From NCBI GenBank assembly GCA_016789105.1, contig JAEURN010000004.1:434001-498000 (forward strand): a stretch of DNA of 64,000 nucleotides, written 5' to 3'. Below the pieces are notes generated by a model. The model was not told where the DNA came from. It searched no databases and worked only from the letters and a program-made list of their open reading frames with translations. Both the position numbers and the translations under genes were made by a program. This document shows, in pieces, positions 40,819-49,367 of the stretch; the stretch's first letter is position 1; every line of letters starts with the position of its first letter. Origin of the DNA: Armatimonadota bacterium (GTDB lineage: Bacteria > Armatimonadota > Fimbriimonadia > Fimbriimonadales > Fimbriimonadaceae).

Positions 40819-41330
40819 GCGCTGGCCCCCGGGTGGACGCAGGACTTGCGAAGGTTTTGGAAGGCGTGGTGGAGTCGGGATTTGACCGTTCCTTGGGGTA
40901 CTCCGAGGAGTTGGGAGATTTCTGGGTAGCTCAGGCCATCGAGTTCATGCAAGACAACAACCTCCCGGTGTTCGGCGCTAAGTTTGGATAGGGCGGCATT
41001 GACGAATTCTCGGTCGATGACGCGGCTTTCGAATGTGGCACTCGGTTCGAACCAGTTGTCGAGGGAGAGCCATTCGGTCTTTTTCGTCCGCGAGAAGGTT
41101 CGGCAATGGTTGTTGGCGATTCCCAACAACCAGGTCGAAAAACTCGAACGTTCTTCAAATCGTTTGATTGACTGTTGCATGGTGAGGAAAACCTCTTGGG
41201 TGAGGTCGGCGGCCGCCTGCGGCCCGACGCGTCGGGCACAGAACCGGAAGACTTGCGCATAGTGTTCGCACACCAATTTCCGCAAGGCTTCGGGGTCGCC
41301 GGTTTTGGCTTGATCTGCAAGTGAGCTCAT
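40815..41330 (-). CDS. ECF-type RNA polymerase sigma factor (second)
   Basis: 171 aa from ATG 41330; a TTG five codons upstream is possible. Region 2: HYAQVFRFCARRVGPQAAADLTQEVF, SSFSTWLLGIANNHCRTFSR; region 4: LSAEHREVVVLHELDGLSYPEISQLLG, TVKSRLHHAFQNLRKSC. Distinct from the sigma factor at 21272-21865 (different linker and region 4). The stop overlaps the DUF4349 gene start, arguing for a sigma/anti-sigma pair. Confidence 0.93.
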   Translation of the reverse strand: MSSLADQAKTGDPEALRKLVCEHYAQVFRFCARRVGPQAAADLTQEVFLTMQQSIKRFEERSSFSTWLLGIANNHCRTFSRTKKTEWLSLDNWFEPSATFESRVIDREFVNAALSKLSAEHREVVVLHELDGLSYPEISQLLGVPQGTVKSRLHHAFQNLRKSCVHPGASA

Positions 41331-41373
41331 TGGGCCGATCCGCAAAGTGAGTGTCCCGGAGGGAGGCGGCGGT

Positions 41374-42351
41374 TCAGATGATTTCTGGGTTTTGGGCCAG
41401 GTGGCTCCGCAACCGGTAGGACTGCATGGCCGTGAGGATCAGGCGGAGGGAGAAGTAGAGCAAAACCAAATGGAGGATGGTACAGATCGCCACGAACGGC
41501 GTTGCCGATGACCGGTAATCCACGCCGACATTCATCAAGACGACAATGGCCAAGTTGACCGCGCAAAGAGCGGCCCCGGCAAAAACGGGTTCCTTGGCCT
41601 GACGGGTGCCAGGCCAAAAGCCGGGGTGGAGGTCGGTCGGCGGGAGGAGCGATTCCCACGACCCTTCGGGCCGGGTGCCCAGCCAATTGACAAGTGAATT
41701 GTAGAAGTGGGATGCTTGCCGGCGCGTTCCAAAGTCTTCTTGCGAATCGAGGATGGCGTACCGGATGTGCAGATCGGTGTCTTTATATGGGATTGGCAGG
41801 ACTTCGGGCATTTTGTTGAGCCGCAGGTTTGGGCGGTCCTTTTTGGCCCAAAGCGACGTGGCGGGGATGTCATCCCGGTTCAAGCGGAATGTTGTCTGCC
41901 TCCCTTTGTAGAACAGCGTTCCTTCTTGGAACCAGGCGTACCCCTCGTCAATGCCGGTGACGACGGATCGTTGGGTCACAGTGATGCGCACCGGAACTGC
42001 CGAATCGTCGGGCAGTTTGTGTTTGAGCCGCTTGAGCCCGGGCCCCAAATGCAAGTGGTTGAGCATGCGGTAATAGATGTAGAACAGGGCCGAATCCAGG
42101 ACGGCCGAAACGAAGTAGGCTTTGAGGTGCAAGATCCAGACGGCGTCTTCGCTCAGGTCGGACCGCCGGAGAAACGCGAGGATATAGACCGTTGCCACGG
42201 CCAAAAGCGACCACAGGATGACGCGGATCCCGACCGTTTCATTCTTGGTGTTGAACAGGTGGTCTTCCACCCGTGCACTCAACCGCCAGTGCGATATTGG
42301 GCGGGCCGGGATATCCGACTCGTCCAATCCCAAGCCTTCGGTCAGCCTCAC
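41374..42351 (-). CDS. Multi-pass membrane protein of unknown function
   Basis: 325 aa from GTG. Two membrane helices near the N-terminus (VILWSLLAVATVYILAFL, AYFVSAVLDSALFYIYY) and two near the C-terminus (AGAALCAVNLAIVVLMNVGV, FVAICTILHLVLLYFSLRLIL), with a 150-residue soluble beta-rich domain between (SAVPVRITVTQRSVVTGIDEGYAWFQEGTLFYKG, HIRYAILDSQEDFG). The soluble part looks like a PH-like or GRAM-like membrane domain, but the match is only by shape. No family name is claimed. Codon use is like the neighbours. Confidence 0.72.
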   Translation of the reverse strand: MRLTEGLGLDESDIPARPISHWRLSARVEDHLFNTKNETVGIRVILWSLLAVATVYILAFLRRSDLSEDAVWILHLKAYFVSAVLDSALFYIYYRMLNHLHLGPGLKRLKHKLPDDSAVPVRITVTQRSVVTGIDEGYAWFQEGTLFYKGRQTTFRLNRDDIPATSLWAKKDRPNLRLNKMPEVLPIPYKDTDLHIRYAILDSQEDFGTRRQASHFYNSLVNWLGTRPEGSWESLLPPTDLHPGFWPGTRQAKEPVFAGAALCAVNLAIVVLMNVGVDYRSSATPFVAICTILHLVLLYFSLRLILTAMQSYRLRSHLAQNPEII

Positions 42352-42370
42352 AGAATTAGTCTATCACGCC

Positions 42371-42700
42371 TTACCCGAACATGTGCCCCAGCCGGACGAT
42401 TTGCCCGCCCCATAAAAGGGCATAGAATCCAAAGGCGACCCATGTCCCGGCTTCGGCACTAGCCGGGCTTTTTGTGCGGACGTATTCGAGCAACGCCAGC
42501 GGGCCAGCCAAAAAGGCCACTTTTGCCAACGCGAATGTGGCGACTCCGTGGTGCAGCAAGTGGGCAAAAAGCGGATTCCCTTCCATTCCGCCGAGCCGGA
42601 TGAGGGCAAGCGTGCTCAACAAATCGGCTAGGCCGATGGTGGCGACCAGCACTGTGCTGAGTTTGACCGGGTTGCGCAGGAATCCTTTGCCCATGCCCAT
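42371..42700 (-). CDS. Small DUF5658-like membrane protein
   Basis: 109 aa, three to four membrane segments: LSTVLVATIGLADLLSTLALIRLGGMEGNPLF, GVATFALAKVAFLAGPLALLEYV, WVAFGFYALLWGGQIVRL. The D-x-x-S-T ... GG-x-E-x-N-P pattern followed by K in the next helix is that of DUF5658-type proteins. Function unknown. It ends 20 bp before the start of the membrane gene at 42351 and is likely cotranscribed with it. Confidence 0.75.
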   Translation of the reverse strand: MGMGKGFLRNPVKLSTVLVATIGLADLLSTLALIRLGGMEGNPLFAHLLHHGVATFALAKVAFLAGPLALLEYVRTKSPASAEAGTWVAFGFYALLWGGQIVRLGHMFG

Positions 42701-42772
42701 TGAAAGATCTGCCGGTGCCGGACTGTTCCCGAAAGGGCATAAAGGTCTGGGCCTTGGGGGTAAACACGGGGG

Positions 42773-43783
42773 ATGGAATATCGAACCCTGGGCCGGACCG
42801 GGCTCAAAGTCAGCAACCCTTGCCTTGGCACGATGACATTTGGCTGGGCCCCCGACGATTGGGGTTCGACGGAGCGCGATTCCTTTGCGGTAGCCGATGA
42901 AGCTTTGGAGTTGGGGATCAATTTTTTTGACACGGCCGATGTCTACGCCCGCGGGGTAAGTGAAGAGGTTTTGGGCCGATGGATAAAATCAAAGGGAGTG
43001 CGGCAGCAGCTCGTCATTGCATCCAAATGTCACGGGAAAATGGACGATGCCGATCCCAATATGTGGGGGAACAGCCGCAAGCACGTGGTTGAGGCGTGCG
43101 AAGCCAGCTTGAAGAGGTTGGGCACAGATTGGATCGACCTGTACCAAATTCACCGCCCCCAGCCCGAAATCCCGATTGACGAGACGTTGCGGGGGCTGGA
43201 TGATTTGGTCCGGGCCGGCAAGATCCGTTATGCGGGCTGCTCGACCTTCGCCGCTTGGCAGATTGCCGAAGCCCACTACGTCGCCAAGATGTTGGGCACC
43301 GCGGGATTTGTTTGCGAGCAACCTCCCTATAACCTCATGGATCGGCGGATCGAAAGGGAATTGCTCCCGTTCTGCCGCACATACGATTACGGGGTGATCC
43401 CGTGGTCACCTCTGGCAGGCGGGCAACTCAGCGGAAAGTATCTGGACGACAAGGCAACAGATGGCCGGTACAGCAAAAGCGACCCGATGGGCCGCATCAA
43501 CGCCGGATCAAGGAAGTTGGTCGAACGGTTGGCCGCAGTGGCAAAGAAACATGGTCTGACACTGACTGAAATGAGCCTTGCCTGGGTTGCTAATCAACCG
43601 GGAGTGACAGTCCCCATCATCGGCGCAAAAAACCCGGCCCAACTGCGCCAGAGCGTCGAGGCTTGCGCCAAGACCCTTTCCGGCAAATGCTTGGAGGCCA
43701 TCGACAAGGTGGCCGCCCCGGGGAGCTTCACCACCAACTACTATTCGGCGAACTTTGGACCAAATGCGCGGCCGAATGTCTGA
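42773..43783 (+). CDS. Aldo/keto reductase
   Basis: 336 aa. AKR (beta/alpha)8 barrel with YRTLGRTGLKVSNPCLGTM, catalytic set GINFFDTADVYARG (Asp, Tyr), LVIASKCHGKM (Lys) and LYQIHRPQPEIP (His), and the NADPH site MSLAWVANQPGVTVPIIGAKNPAQL. Closest in style to the yajO/tas or Kv-beta-like branch. Substrate unknown. The following HD gene starts inside its last codons (8-bp overlap), so the two are an operon. Confidence 0.93.
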   Translation: MEYRTLGRTGLKVSNPCLGTMTFGWAPDDWGSTERDSFAVADEALELGINFFDTADVYARGVSEEVLGRWIKSKGVRQQLVIASKCHGKMDDADPNMWGNSRKHVVEACEASLKRLGTDWIDLYQIHRPQPEIPIDETLRGLDDLVRAGKIRYAGCSTFAAWQIAEAHYVAKMLGTAGFVCEQPPYNLMDRRIERELLPFCRTYDYGVIPWSPLAGGQLSGKYLDDKATDGRYSKSDPMGRINAGSRKLVERLAAVAKKHGLTLTEMSLAWVANQPGVTVPIIGAKNPAQLRQSVEACAKTLSGKCLEAIDKVAAPGSFTTNYYSANFGPNARPNV

Positions 43784-44354
43784 ATTCGCCCAGTTGACGA
43801 AGGCATTGGACTTTTGTGTGGACGCGCACCGGGGCCAATACCGGGATGGCGAGGCCGCCGTGCCTTATGCTTGCCATCCAGTTGAGGTGATGCTGACCAT
43901 GCGGCACCGGGCCGGAGTGACGGACGAAGAGGTGCTTTGCGCGGCCCTCCTCCACGACACGGTTGAAGACACTCAGGCCACATTGGAAGACCTTCAGCGC
44001 GAGTTTGGCCCGGTCGTTGCGGGATTGGTCGCCGAGGTCACCCGGATCGAACCGGAGCGGGAGCCGGGAATGGGGAAGGAAGAGTTCTGGACTTTGCGGA
44101 CTGGGCTCCTCCTGGAGGAAATCGGGCGGATGTCTCGGATGGCCCGGCTGATAAAGCTCTGCGACCGCCTCAGCAACATCGTGGAAAGTGAGCGGACGCG
44201 CACGGGGCCGAAACGAGACCGTTACCGGCGGCAAACCGTGTGGATCCTCCAGACGATCCCTCGCGAGACCCATGTTGGGCTGTGGGATGCGGTTGCATCT
44301 GCCGTTGGGTTCGACGGGGCCGAGATTGCCGCCTATCCAAAGTTTCCGGGCTAG
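43776..44354 (+). CDS. HD-domain protein, RelA/SpoT hydrolase-like
   Basis: 192 aa from ATG 43776. Resembles a single-domain (p)ppGpp hydrolase (SAH/MESH1 type): ALDFCVDAHRGQYRDGEA, VPYACHPVEVMLTM, VLCAALLHDTVEDT (HD pair), then LIKLCDRLSNI (ED/KxxDR region, here KLCDRLSN). No synthetase or TGS/ACT domain. Likely hydrolyses ppGpp-like alarmones or a related nucleotide. Longer in-frame starts at 43755 and 43764 exist; 43776 gives the minimal overlap and the family-like N-terminus. Confidence 0.85.
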   Translation: MSEFAQLTKALDFCVDAHRGQYRDGEAAVPYACHPVEVMLTMRHRAGVTDEEVLCAALLHDTVEDTQATLEDLQREFGPVVAGLVAEVTRIEPEREPGMGKEEFWTLRTGLLLEEIGRMSRMARLIKLCDRLSNIVESERTRTGPKRDRYRRQTVWILQTIPRETHVGLWDAVASAVGFDGAEIAAYPKFPG

Positions 44355-44404
44355 AAAAATCAAAAAGCCGCCAATCGGCTGGAGAGGACAAGGCCGACTG
44401 GCGG
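44355..44404 (-). terminator. Rho-independent terminator ending an unassigned minus-strand transcript
   Basis: On the minus strand CCGCCAGTCGGC ... GCCGATTGGCGG (12 bp with one G-U) is followed by CTTTTTGATTTTT. It lies downstream of no called gene: the nearest minus-strand gene, rpsT, already has its own terminator at 44624-44662. Confidence 0.85.
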
Positions 44405-44623
44405 AACGGCTGCAAAAAATGCAGGATGTTTGTGCGGGCCAGATGGGTTTCGAACCCGCTTGCCTCGAACGTTGCGGAGGCTTTGTGGCTTCCGAGGGAG
44501 GGCTAACCCTCGTCCCACATATTATTAAACTCTATTAAGGGCAAAAAAGTTCTCGCCTTCGCCGTCCAGGGTCGGCGACATTTTGCGGTGTTGGGCACAA
44601 GGCCTGGATTGGCGTTGGCCAAA
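44405..44623 (-). ncRNA. Candidate structured RNA with tRNA-like T-arm
   Basis: A minus-strand segment between the rpsT terminator and an independent terminator. It carries GCGGGTTCGAAACCCAT, which reads like a tRNA/tmRNA T-arm (GTTCGAAAC loop, stem imperfect: one C-A mismatch and one G-U), a hairpin GAGGG-TTAG-CCCTC and a short frame ending GENFFALNRV followed by TAATAA. The T-arm plus tag-like frame recalls tmRNA, but the tmRNA 5' end and acceptor are missing. May be a relic or an unrelated small RNA. Confidence 0.4.
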
Positions 44624-44662
44624 CGCAAAAAAAGTGGCCCTTGCGATGCAAGGGCCACTTTT
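44624..44662 (-). terminator. Rho-independent terminator of rpsT
   Basis: 15-bp perfect stem AAAAGTGGCCCTTGC / GCAAGGGCCACTTTT with a 3-nt loop, followed by more T on the minus strand, 22 bp after the rpsT stop. Confidence 0.95.
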
Positions 44663-44684
44663 GCCCACCTGCCAAGAATCTGGC

Positions 44685-44951
44685 TTACTTTGCAACCGCG
44701 TTCGCGGCTTTTGCGGCACGGCTTTTGCGCCGGGACGCCTGGTTTTTGTGGATGATCCCGCGTTGGGCCGCTTTGTCGATGTTCTTAACGGCCAGAGCGA
44801 GAGCTTCGCTGACCGCTTTTTGATCCCCACCGTCGACGGCGAGGCGGACTTTTTTGACGTATGTCTTCAGCGAGGTCTTAACGCTTTTGTTAACGGCGGC
44901 TTTTTTGCTGGACCGCTTGACGTCTTTCTTGGATGATTTCAGGTTGGCCAT
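44685..44951 (-). CDS. rpsT: 30S ribosomal protein S20
   Basis: 88 aa, normal length, very basic. MANLKSSKKDVKRSSKKAAVNKSVKTSLKT at the start and the closing GIIHKNQASRRKSRAAKAAN are S20 signatures (HKNxAARxKSRL equivalent). Binds 16S rRNA near the base of the 30S body. Monocistronic with a strong terminator. S20 often autoregulates; nothing specific is visible. Confidence 0.97.
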   Translation of the reverse strand: MANLKSSKKDVKRSSKKAAVNKSVKTSLKTYVKKVRLAVDGGDQKAVSEALALAVKNIDKAAQRGIIHKNQASRRKSRAAKAANAVAK

Positions 44952-45030
44952 GGAATGGTTCGCTGGGTGAGCCTAGAGATGATGGCAGAGGGTTGGCTGA
45001 AAGTCAACCCTCGTGGGGCGATGGTCGGGG

Positions 45031-46845
45031 TCACGGTTTGATGAACTTCTTCTTCGACTTGTCGAACCCCTGTTCCACCTTTTTGTGGTCGTAATGCCAC
45101 ACAGGCGATCCCGACCGTTGGTAGAAACAGACATAGCTGCTGAGCAGGGAGGCCAGCATGCGCCGGCTTGTTCTGCGGACAACGTTGAGCTCCCAAAGAA
45201 CGGTGAGGAAGTCTGCGCCTTTGGGCCAGTGCGCCATCACTTCGGTGAGCAGTTCAAACGTGGATTTGTCAGCCGAGCCGCTGGCGATTTCGCGGAGTTC
45301 TTCAATCCTTTGGTTGGAGATGTAGACGACGGGGTCGGTTTGCTCCAGCCAGTTGAATTCCAAGACGTTGGGCTCGTCGGTTTTGGTGAGCTGGAAGACC
45401 GCGCCGGATTCCACGGGTTGGTCCAACCACCATTCGAACAGGTTGAACATCAGCCTGGCTTCGTGGTTCAGCCAAACCTGGAGTTCGCGATCTTGGGAAT
45501 CCCTGAAGATGACTTCTTGGATTTTTGGTTCAATGCCGAACCACCCAGTTGGGAACTGGCTGAGCGGGAATGTGCCGAGTTCACGGTGGATCGGCTTGAG
45601 GACAAGCCGCAGCGATTCCGGCATGGTTTTGGGCGAAGGCAGAATTTCTTCATCCAAGACGTCGGTGGCTAGCGGGTGAACCATCAGCTTCCGAAGCGAG
45701 CTGCTGAGCCCTTCATCGGTGAGTTCGATGTCCACGGGATCGCCGTCTTCTTGCTTGTGGGCGGTTTGCAGGAATTGGAACGGCTCGGGGACTTCGTTGA
45801 TGAAATCGGGGGCAAGCCCTGGTTTTTGGAACCGGTCGCCGCCGACCCAACTGACACGGGAGTCCGCCTTGAGGGCGTTCATCATGTTTTCCAGGTCGTC
45901 CGGGAAGGTCTTGATGTTTTGGGTGACTTCGAACTTTTCGGCCAGGAGGCTTGTCGCGGTGAGGGAGCCATCGGCTTTGACGATATCTTTGATGACGCCT
46001 TCGATGTCATCTTTTTTGAGTTCCAGCGGGGCTGCGTCTTCGATCTCGATGACGGCGTCGAGTTTGCCGGCGATTTTTCCCGCCGTGGCGAGCCAGCCTT
46101 TCGCTTCAGATTCCGGATAGAGGTAACCATCGACGGAGAAGATGAACCCTGGGATGCTCAACAGTTCCGAGTTAAAGGCCTTCCAATCATAAAGCAGGTG
46201 TTTGAATGAATCTTGCGGGTTGAGTTGCAGCCATGCCGCCGCCCCAAGTGCTTTGACACTGACGGGTGAAGCCTTTTCCACCGCCTTGACAATGGCGTCC
46301 TCATCGCGCCAATCGAACTTGCCAAGCGCTTTCTGAACGTCTTCAACCTCTTCTGCGGTCACGCCGTTGATGGCAAACGCCCGCTCGATGGATTCGTCTT
46401 TGGCGGCAAAAACCAGGCTGGCGGCAACCACGTGGTCATCCATGGTGAGAACCAACCGAGGATCGGACCCGGCGTGTCGGCGGACGACTTCTTCAGCCCG
46501 GTCTTCGTCTTCGATACCGATGGTGCGGGAGAGTTCGATGCCAATGAGGGAAACGGGCATGGGTGCCCCGAACCTTGTGGCCATTTCAACGATCTTCTCG
46601 GCAACCGGTCGTCCCTCAGATTCGATCCTCGAGGCCGGGATCCAGCGCCGTTCGGCATAGGCGAACCGGCCGGGGTTGGAGGCAAGGAGGGCGCGGATGG
46701 CGGCAATCCCGATTCCTTGGCCGCTCAGTTCGTCAGCGATTTCGCTCGGCTTGACAACTTCATAAAGTTCTGTCAGCTTTTGCAAGACAAGGCGATCGGC
46801 ATAGTCGCGTGCGATTGATTCTTGGGCGTTCGTCGTTTTGGCCAA
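45031..46845 (-). CDS. Large cytoplasmic protein of unknown function, multiple winged-helix-like modules
   Basis: 604 aa from TTG 46845 (GGAG 9 nt upstream); ATG 46953 and longer starts are open but lack clear features. The N-terminus LVLQKLTELYEVVKPSEIADELSGQG and NPGRFAYAERRWIPASRI resembles a winged-helix (HARE/HB1-like) module that ends in an 'F ... rW' wing. Similar helix-helix-wing patterns recur (VKADGSLTATSLLAEKFEV ... DSRVSWVGGDRF; ALLSIPGFIFSVDGYLYPES region). No signal peptide or membrane helix. The C-terminal 250 residues are Trp-rich with WPKGADFLTVLWELNVVRRTSRRML and end in Lys. No family is recognised. Confidence 0.8.
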   Translation of the reverse strand: MAKTTNAQESIARDYADRLVLQKLTELYEVVKPSEIADELSGQGIGIAAIRALLASNPGRFAYAERRWIPASRIESEGRPVAEKIVEMATRFGAPMPVSLIGIELSRTIGIEDEDRAEEVVRRHAGSDPRLVLTMDDHVVAASLVFAAKDESIERAFAINGVTAEEVEDVQKALGKFDWRDEDAIVKAVEKASPVSVKALGAAAWLQLNPQDSFKHLLYDWKAFNSELLSIPGFIFSVDGYLYPESEAKGWLATAGKIAGKLDAVIEIEDAAPLELKKDDIEGVIKDIVKADGSLTATSLLAEKFEVTQNIKTFPDDLENMMNALKADSRVSWVGGDRFQKPGLAPDFINEVPEPFQFLQTAHKQEDGDPVDIELTDEGLSSSLRKLMVHPLATDVLDEEILPSPKTMPESLRLVLKPIHRELGTFPLSQFPTGWFGIEPKIQEVIFRDSQDRELQVWLNHEARLMFNLFEWWLDQPVESGAVFQLTKTDEPNVLEFNWLEQTDPVVYISNQRIEELREIASGSADKSTFELLTEVMAHWPKGADFLTVLWELNVVRRTSRRMLASLLSSYVCFYQRSGSPVWHYDHKKVEQGFDKSKKKFIKP

Positions 46846-47002
46846 AATTACGGACTCCACCGACCGAAGTGTCGGATTGCGGCTCAATAGTTTGGCATGT
46901 CGGGGCGCTTTGGTGTGGGACTCGGCCGATTTGAAATCGCCGGGCCCCAACATCCCTTTTGAGGAGTGGGGCCCAACTGCTTTACCCTCGGTGAAAAATC
47001 GC

Positions 47003-47560
47003 TTATGTTTCTTGCGGGAGGGGCGAGATGATGGCTTCTGGTTCGTTGGCGGGGCCGGAATATTGGGGTCGGGCCGCAGGCGACCGGAACTCAAAGATTT
47101 CAGACCGGTTCCCTCGTCGCGTCAGGTGGCGGAAGTCGTCCCCCGTGTAACGATAGATGACCTTGGCCCAGAACTTCGCCGCTTCTTCGTGCTTGCCGTA
47201 GATTTCCAAATGCCAAAGGCCGGGCGATTGGTCAAAGACCATGCGGGCGACCTCTTCGCCGATCCCAAACCCCCGGTAGGTTTCCAGAAGGAAAAGGTCG
47301 GTGAGGCTGCGAGCCACGATTTCGCCGCCCTGAAAAGTTGGCTTGACGATGGCAAATCCGGCGATCTTCCCTTTGATCCTCACCAGGTAGGCATCGACTT
47401 CCGGGGTCAGTAACAATTTGGTGAAAGGGCTGGTGTCGAACTTGCCGTCTTCACCGATTTCTACGGGGTCAAACCGAGATGCTTCGTGCAGGTAGAGCTG
47501 CAACAGGTTTTCTAAAACCTGCAGATCCTCCCCTGTCACCAAGCTAAGTGTCAATGGCAT
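47003..47560 (-). CDS. GNAT-family N-acetyltransferase
   Basis: 185 aa. GNAT fold: VRIKGKIAGFAIVKP (strand 4), SLTDLFLLETYRGFGIGEEVARMVF (the acetyl-CoA pyrophosphate loop R-G-x-G-I-G), WHLEIYGKHEEAAKFWAKVIY (strand 5/helix 4). The N-terminus ENLLQLYLHEASRFDP matches a small GNAT subgroup. The last 30 residues are Pro-rich. Substrate unknown. The stop lies 157 bp upstream of the TTG start of the next gene on the same strand. Confidence 0.87.
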   Translation of the reverse strand: MPLTLSLVTGEDLQVLENLLQLYLHEASRFDPVEIGEDGKFDTSPFTKLLLTPEVDAYLVRIKGKIAGFAIVKPTFQGGEIVARSLTDLFLLETYRGFGIGEEVARMVFDQSPGLWHLEIYGKHEEAAKFWAKVIYRYTGDDFRHLTRRGNRSEIFEFRSPAARPQYSGPANEPEAIISPLPQET

Positions 47561-47640
47561 GCGACTGGCCTCGATAAAACCCCGTTTGGGTTAGACCTGG
47601 GGCCGGCAAGATTTGTTCCAACAAAAGGGAGAATTTCCCA

Positions 47641-48942
47641 TCAACCATTGCCGTAGGCCGATTCGAGCGCTTCTTCAAGGTCGCGCAAGATGTCGCGGAC
47701 GTCTTCGAGTCCGATCGAGAGCCTGATCCCTCCGGGGGCGATCCCGGCTTTGGCCTGGTCTTCTGGCGGCACGACGGCGTGGGTCATGGAAGCGGGATGC
47801 TCGACAAGAGTCCGGATTTGCCCCAGCGAAACCGCCAAAGTGATGCTCAAAGAATTCTGAGCGATATGGTTGATGACGCGGACAGCTCGGCTGTAACTTT
47901 CTTCCGGGCTACCGGCGACTTCAAAATAGATCATGGCGCCGGGGGCAAAATCGCCATCGATGTCCCTCATCTGCACATGGGCCAGCTGCTTTTGGGGGAA
48001 AGAATCCAAGCCGGGATAGGCGACCCGTTGCACCCGTGAGTTGAGGTCTAAGAATTCTGCGACGCGCATGGCGGATTCCTCTTGCCGTTCCATGCGGACA
48101 GCGAGGGTTGGAATGCCATAGGTCAGGATGTGCCAAGCGGCATCCGGGCTGAGCGACCCGCCGAAATCCTTGCGGTAAAGCAGGAGGTCCTTTTCTTTTT
48201 TCTTGGGACCGATGACAACTCCGCCCATTGTCGCCCCAAACCCGCCGATGTGCTTGGTGAGACTGTGGACGACAAAGTCGATCCCGAATTCCAATGGTCG
48301 CTGGGCATAGGGCGAGGCGAATGTGTTGTCGACGACGGTGACGACTTGGTCAGAGTCGCCGCGTCCGGCGTTGATCTCCCGCACAAGTTCGACAACCGCT
48401 CGGATGTCGACTAACTCCATAGTCGGGTTCGAAGGGGTTTCAAAGTAGAGGACGCGGGTTTCCGGTCTCACGGCCCGGCGCAAAGCTTCGGCATCGTTGA
48501 AGTTGACACTGTCGTTGTGGACCCCGAACCGTTTGAGCCAGTGGGTGATATGCCCATGGGTGCAACCATAGATGGCCGGATGGAAGAGGACATGGTGGCC
48601 GGATTCGACATGGATGTCGATAGCAGCGGCGACGGCAGCCATTCCGGTGGCAAAGCTCACGGCACACTCTCCCTTTTCGCTGAAGGCCAGCGTCTCTTCC
48701 AGGAGTCCTTGGCAGGGCTCATCGAGCCGGTCATAGATGTAGATCGGGGTGGTGGTGTTCCGGTCAAACTCTGGGTTGGCAAACTGTTGGAACCCCTGGG
48801 CTCCGCGTTCGGCAGACCGCAAGCGGAAGGAGACGGCGGTTGTGATCGGGGGCAAGATGTGGTCTTGGAAGTCCCACTTTTCCGAACGGAACTTTCCGTG
48901 GATCAACACAGATCGATCGCGGTAACGGCCTTCTTTTGCCAT
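47641..48942 (-). CDS. Cys/Met-metabolism PLP-dependent enzyme (methionine gamma-lyase / gamma-synthase type)
   Basis: 433 aa from ATG 48942. Fold-type I PLP family: TPIYIYDRLDEPCQGLLEETLA (Tyr-x-R contact), VSFATGMAAVAAAI, LYFETPSNPTMELVDI, VVDNTFASPYAQRPLEFG and the PLP lysine in VVHSLTKHIGGFGATMGGVVIG. RLSIGLEDVRDILRDLEEAL closes the fold. Could be methionine gamma-lyase, cystathionine gamma-synthase/lyase or O-acylhomoserine sulfhydrylase; sequence alone does not decide. It stands alone; upstream is a strong terminator and rpmE. Confidence 0.92.
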   Translation of the reverse strand: MAKEGRYRDRSVLIHGKFRSEKWDFQDHILPPITTAVSFRLRSAERGAQGFQQFANPEFDRNTTTPIYIYDRLDEPCQGLLEETLAFSEKGECAVSFATGMAAVAAAIDIHVESGHHVLFHPAIYGCTHGHITHWLKRFGVHNDSVNFNDAEALRRAVRPETRVLYFETPSNPTMELVDIRAVVELVREINAGRGDSDQVVTVVDNTFASPYAQRPLEFGIDFVVHSLTKHIGGFGATMGGVVIGPKKKEKDLLLYRKDFGGSLSPDAAWHILTYGIPTLAVRMERQEESAMRVAEFLDLNSRVQRVAYPGLDSFPQKQLAHVQMRDIDGDFAPGAMIYFEVAGSPEESYSRAVRVINHIAQNSLSITLAVSLGQIRTLVEHPASMTHAVVPPEDQAKAGIAPGGIRLSIGLEDVRDILRDLEEALESAYGNG

Positions 48943-49062
48943 GGGTCGATTATTGGCTAATGTTGCCCCTGTTTGCAAATAGACGGCGTTTAGTTCATGC
49001 GAGTGCAAGAGTCGAAATGACTAATGAAATGCGGTTTTGGGGTGGAACATTCTAGGCAAAGC

Positions 49063-49095
49063 AAAACCCGGGGCGGAATGATCCGTCCCGGGTTT
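49063..49095 (-). terminator. Rho-independent terminator of rpmE2
   Basis: 14-bp stem AAACCCGGGGCGGA / TCCGTCCCGGGTTT (one G-U) with a 4-nt loop, then TTTT on the minus strand, 26 bp past the L31 stop. Confidence 0.92.
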
Positions 49096-49121
49096 GAAAC
49101 GTCCCGTTGTTTTTGGCGAAA

Positions 49122-49367
49122 TTACTTGCGCTTGACGTTGGCGTAGCGGCGCATGAATTTTTCGACCCGGCCAGCGGTGTCGACGATTTTCTTTTGTCCT
49201 GTGTAAAACGGGTGGCTGAATGCGCTGATTTCGACCTTGATCACGTAGTGGTCGATACCGTCGATCGTGCGGGTTTCATTGCTCTTCATGGTCGAGATGC
49301 CTTGCCATTCATGCTCGCCATCGATGAAGAGCACGGGATGGTTGACGGGATGGGTGTCGGTTTTCAT
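49122..49367 (-). CDS. rpmE2: 50S ribosomal protein L31 type B
   Basis: 81 aa from ATG 49367. [18 protein letters not shown] at the start and [31 protein letters not shown] at the end identify bacterial L31. The zinc-binding cysteines of type A (CxxC ... C) are absent, so this is the zinc-independent type B paralogue, which many bacteria use under zinc limitation. If it is the only L31 in the genome, regulation by zinc would not be needed; no Zur-like box is evident upstream. Confidence 0.95.
   Translation of the reverse strand: MKTDTHPVNHPVLFIDGEHEWQGISTMKSNETRTIDGIDHYVIKVEISAFSHPFYTGQKKIVDTAGRVEKFMRRYANVKRK

Noticed and set aside
44405-44623. Annotation as a true tmRNA (ssrA)
   Set aside because: No GGxTTCGACxGGG-type 5' end, no acceptor complement, T-stem mismatched and the segment is too short; kept only as a candidate RNA.
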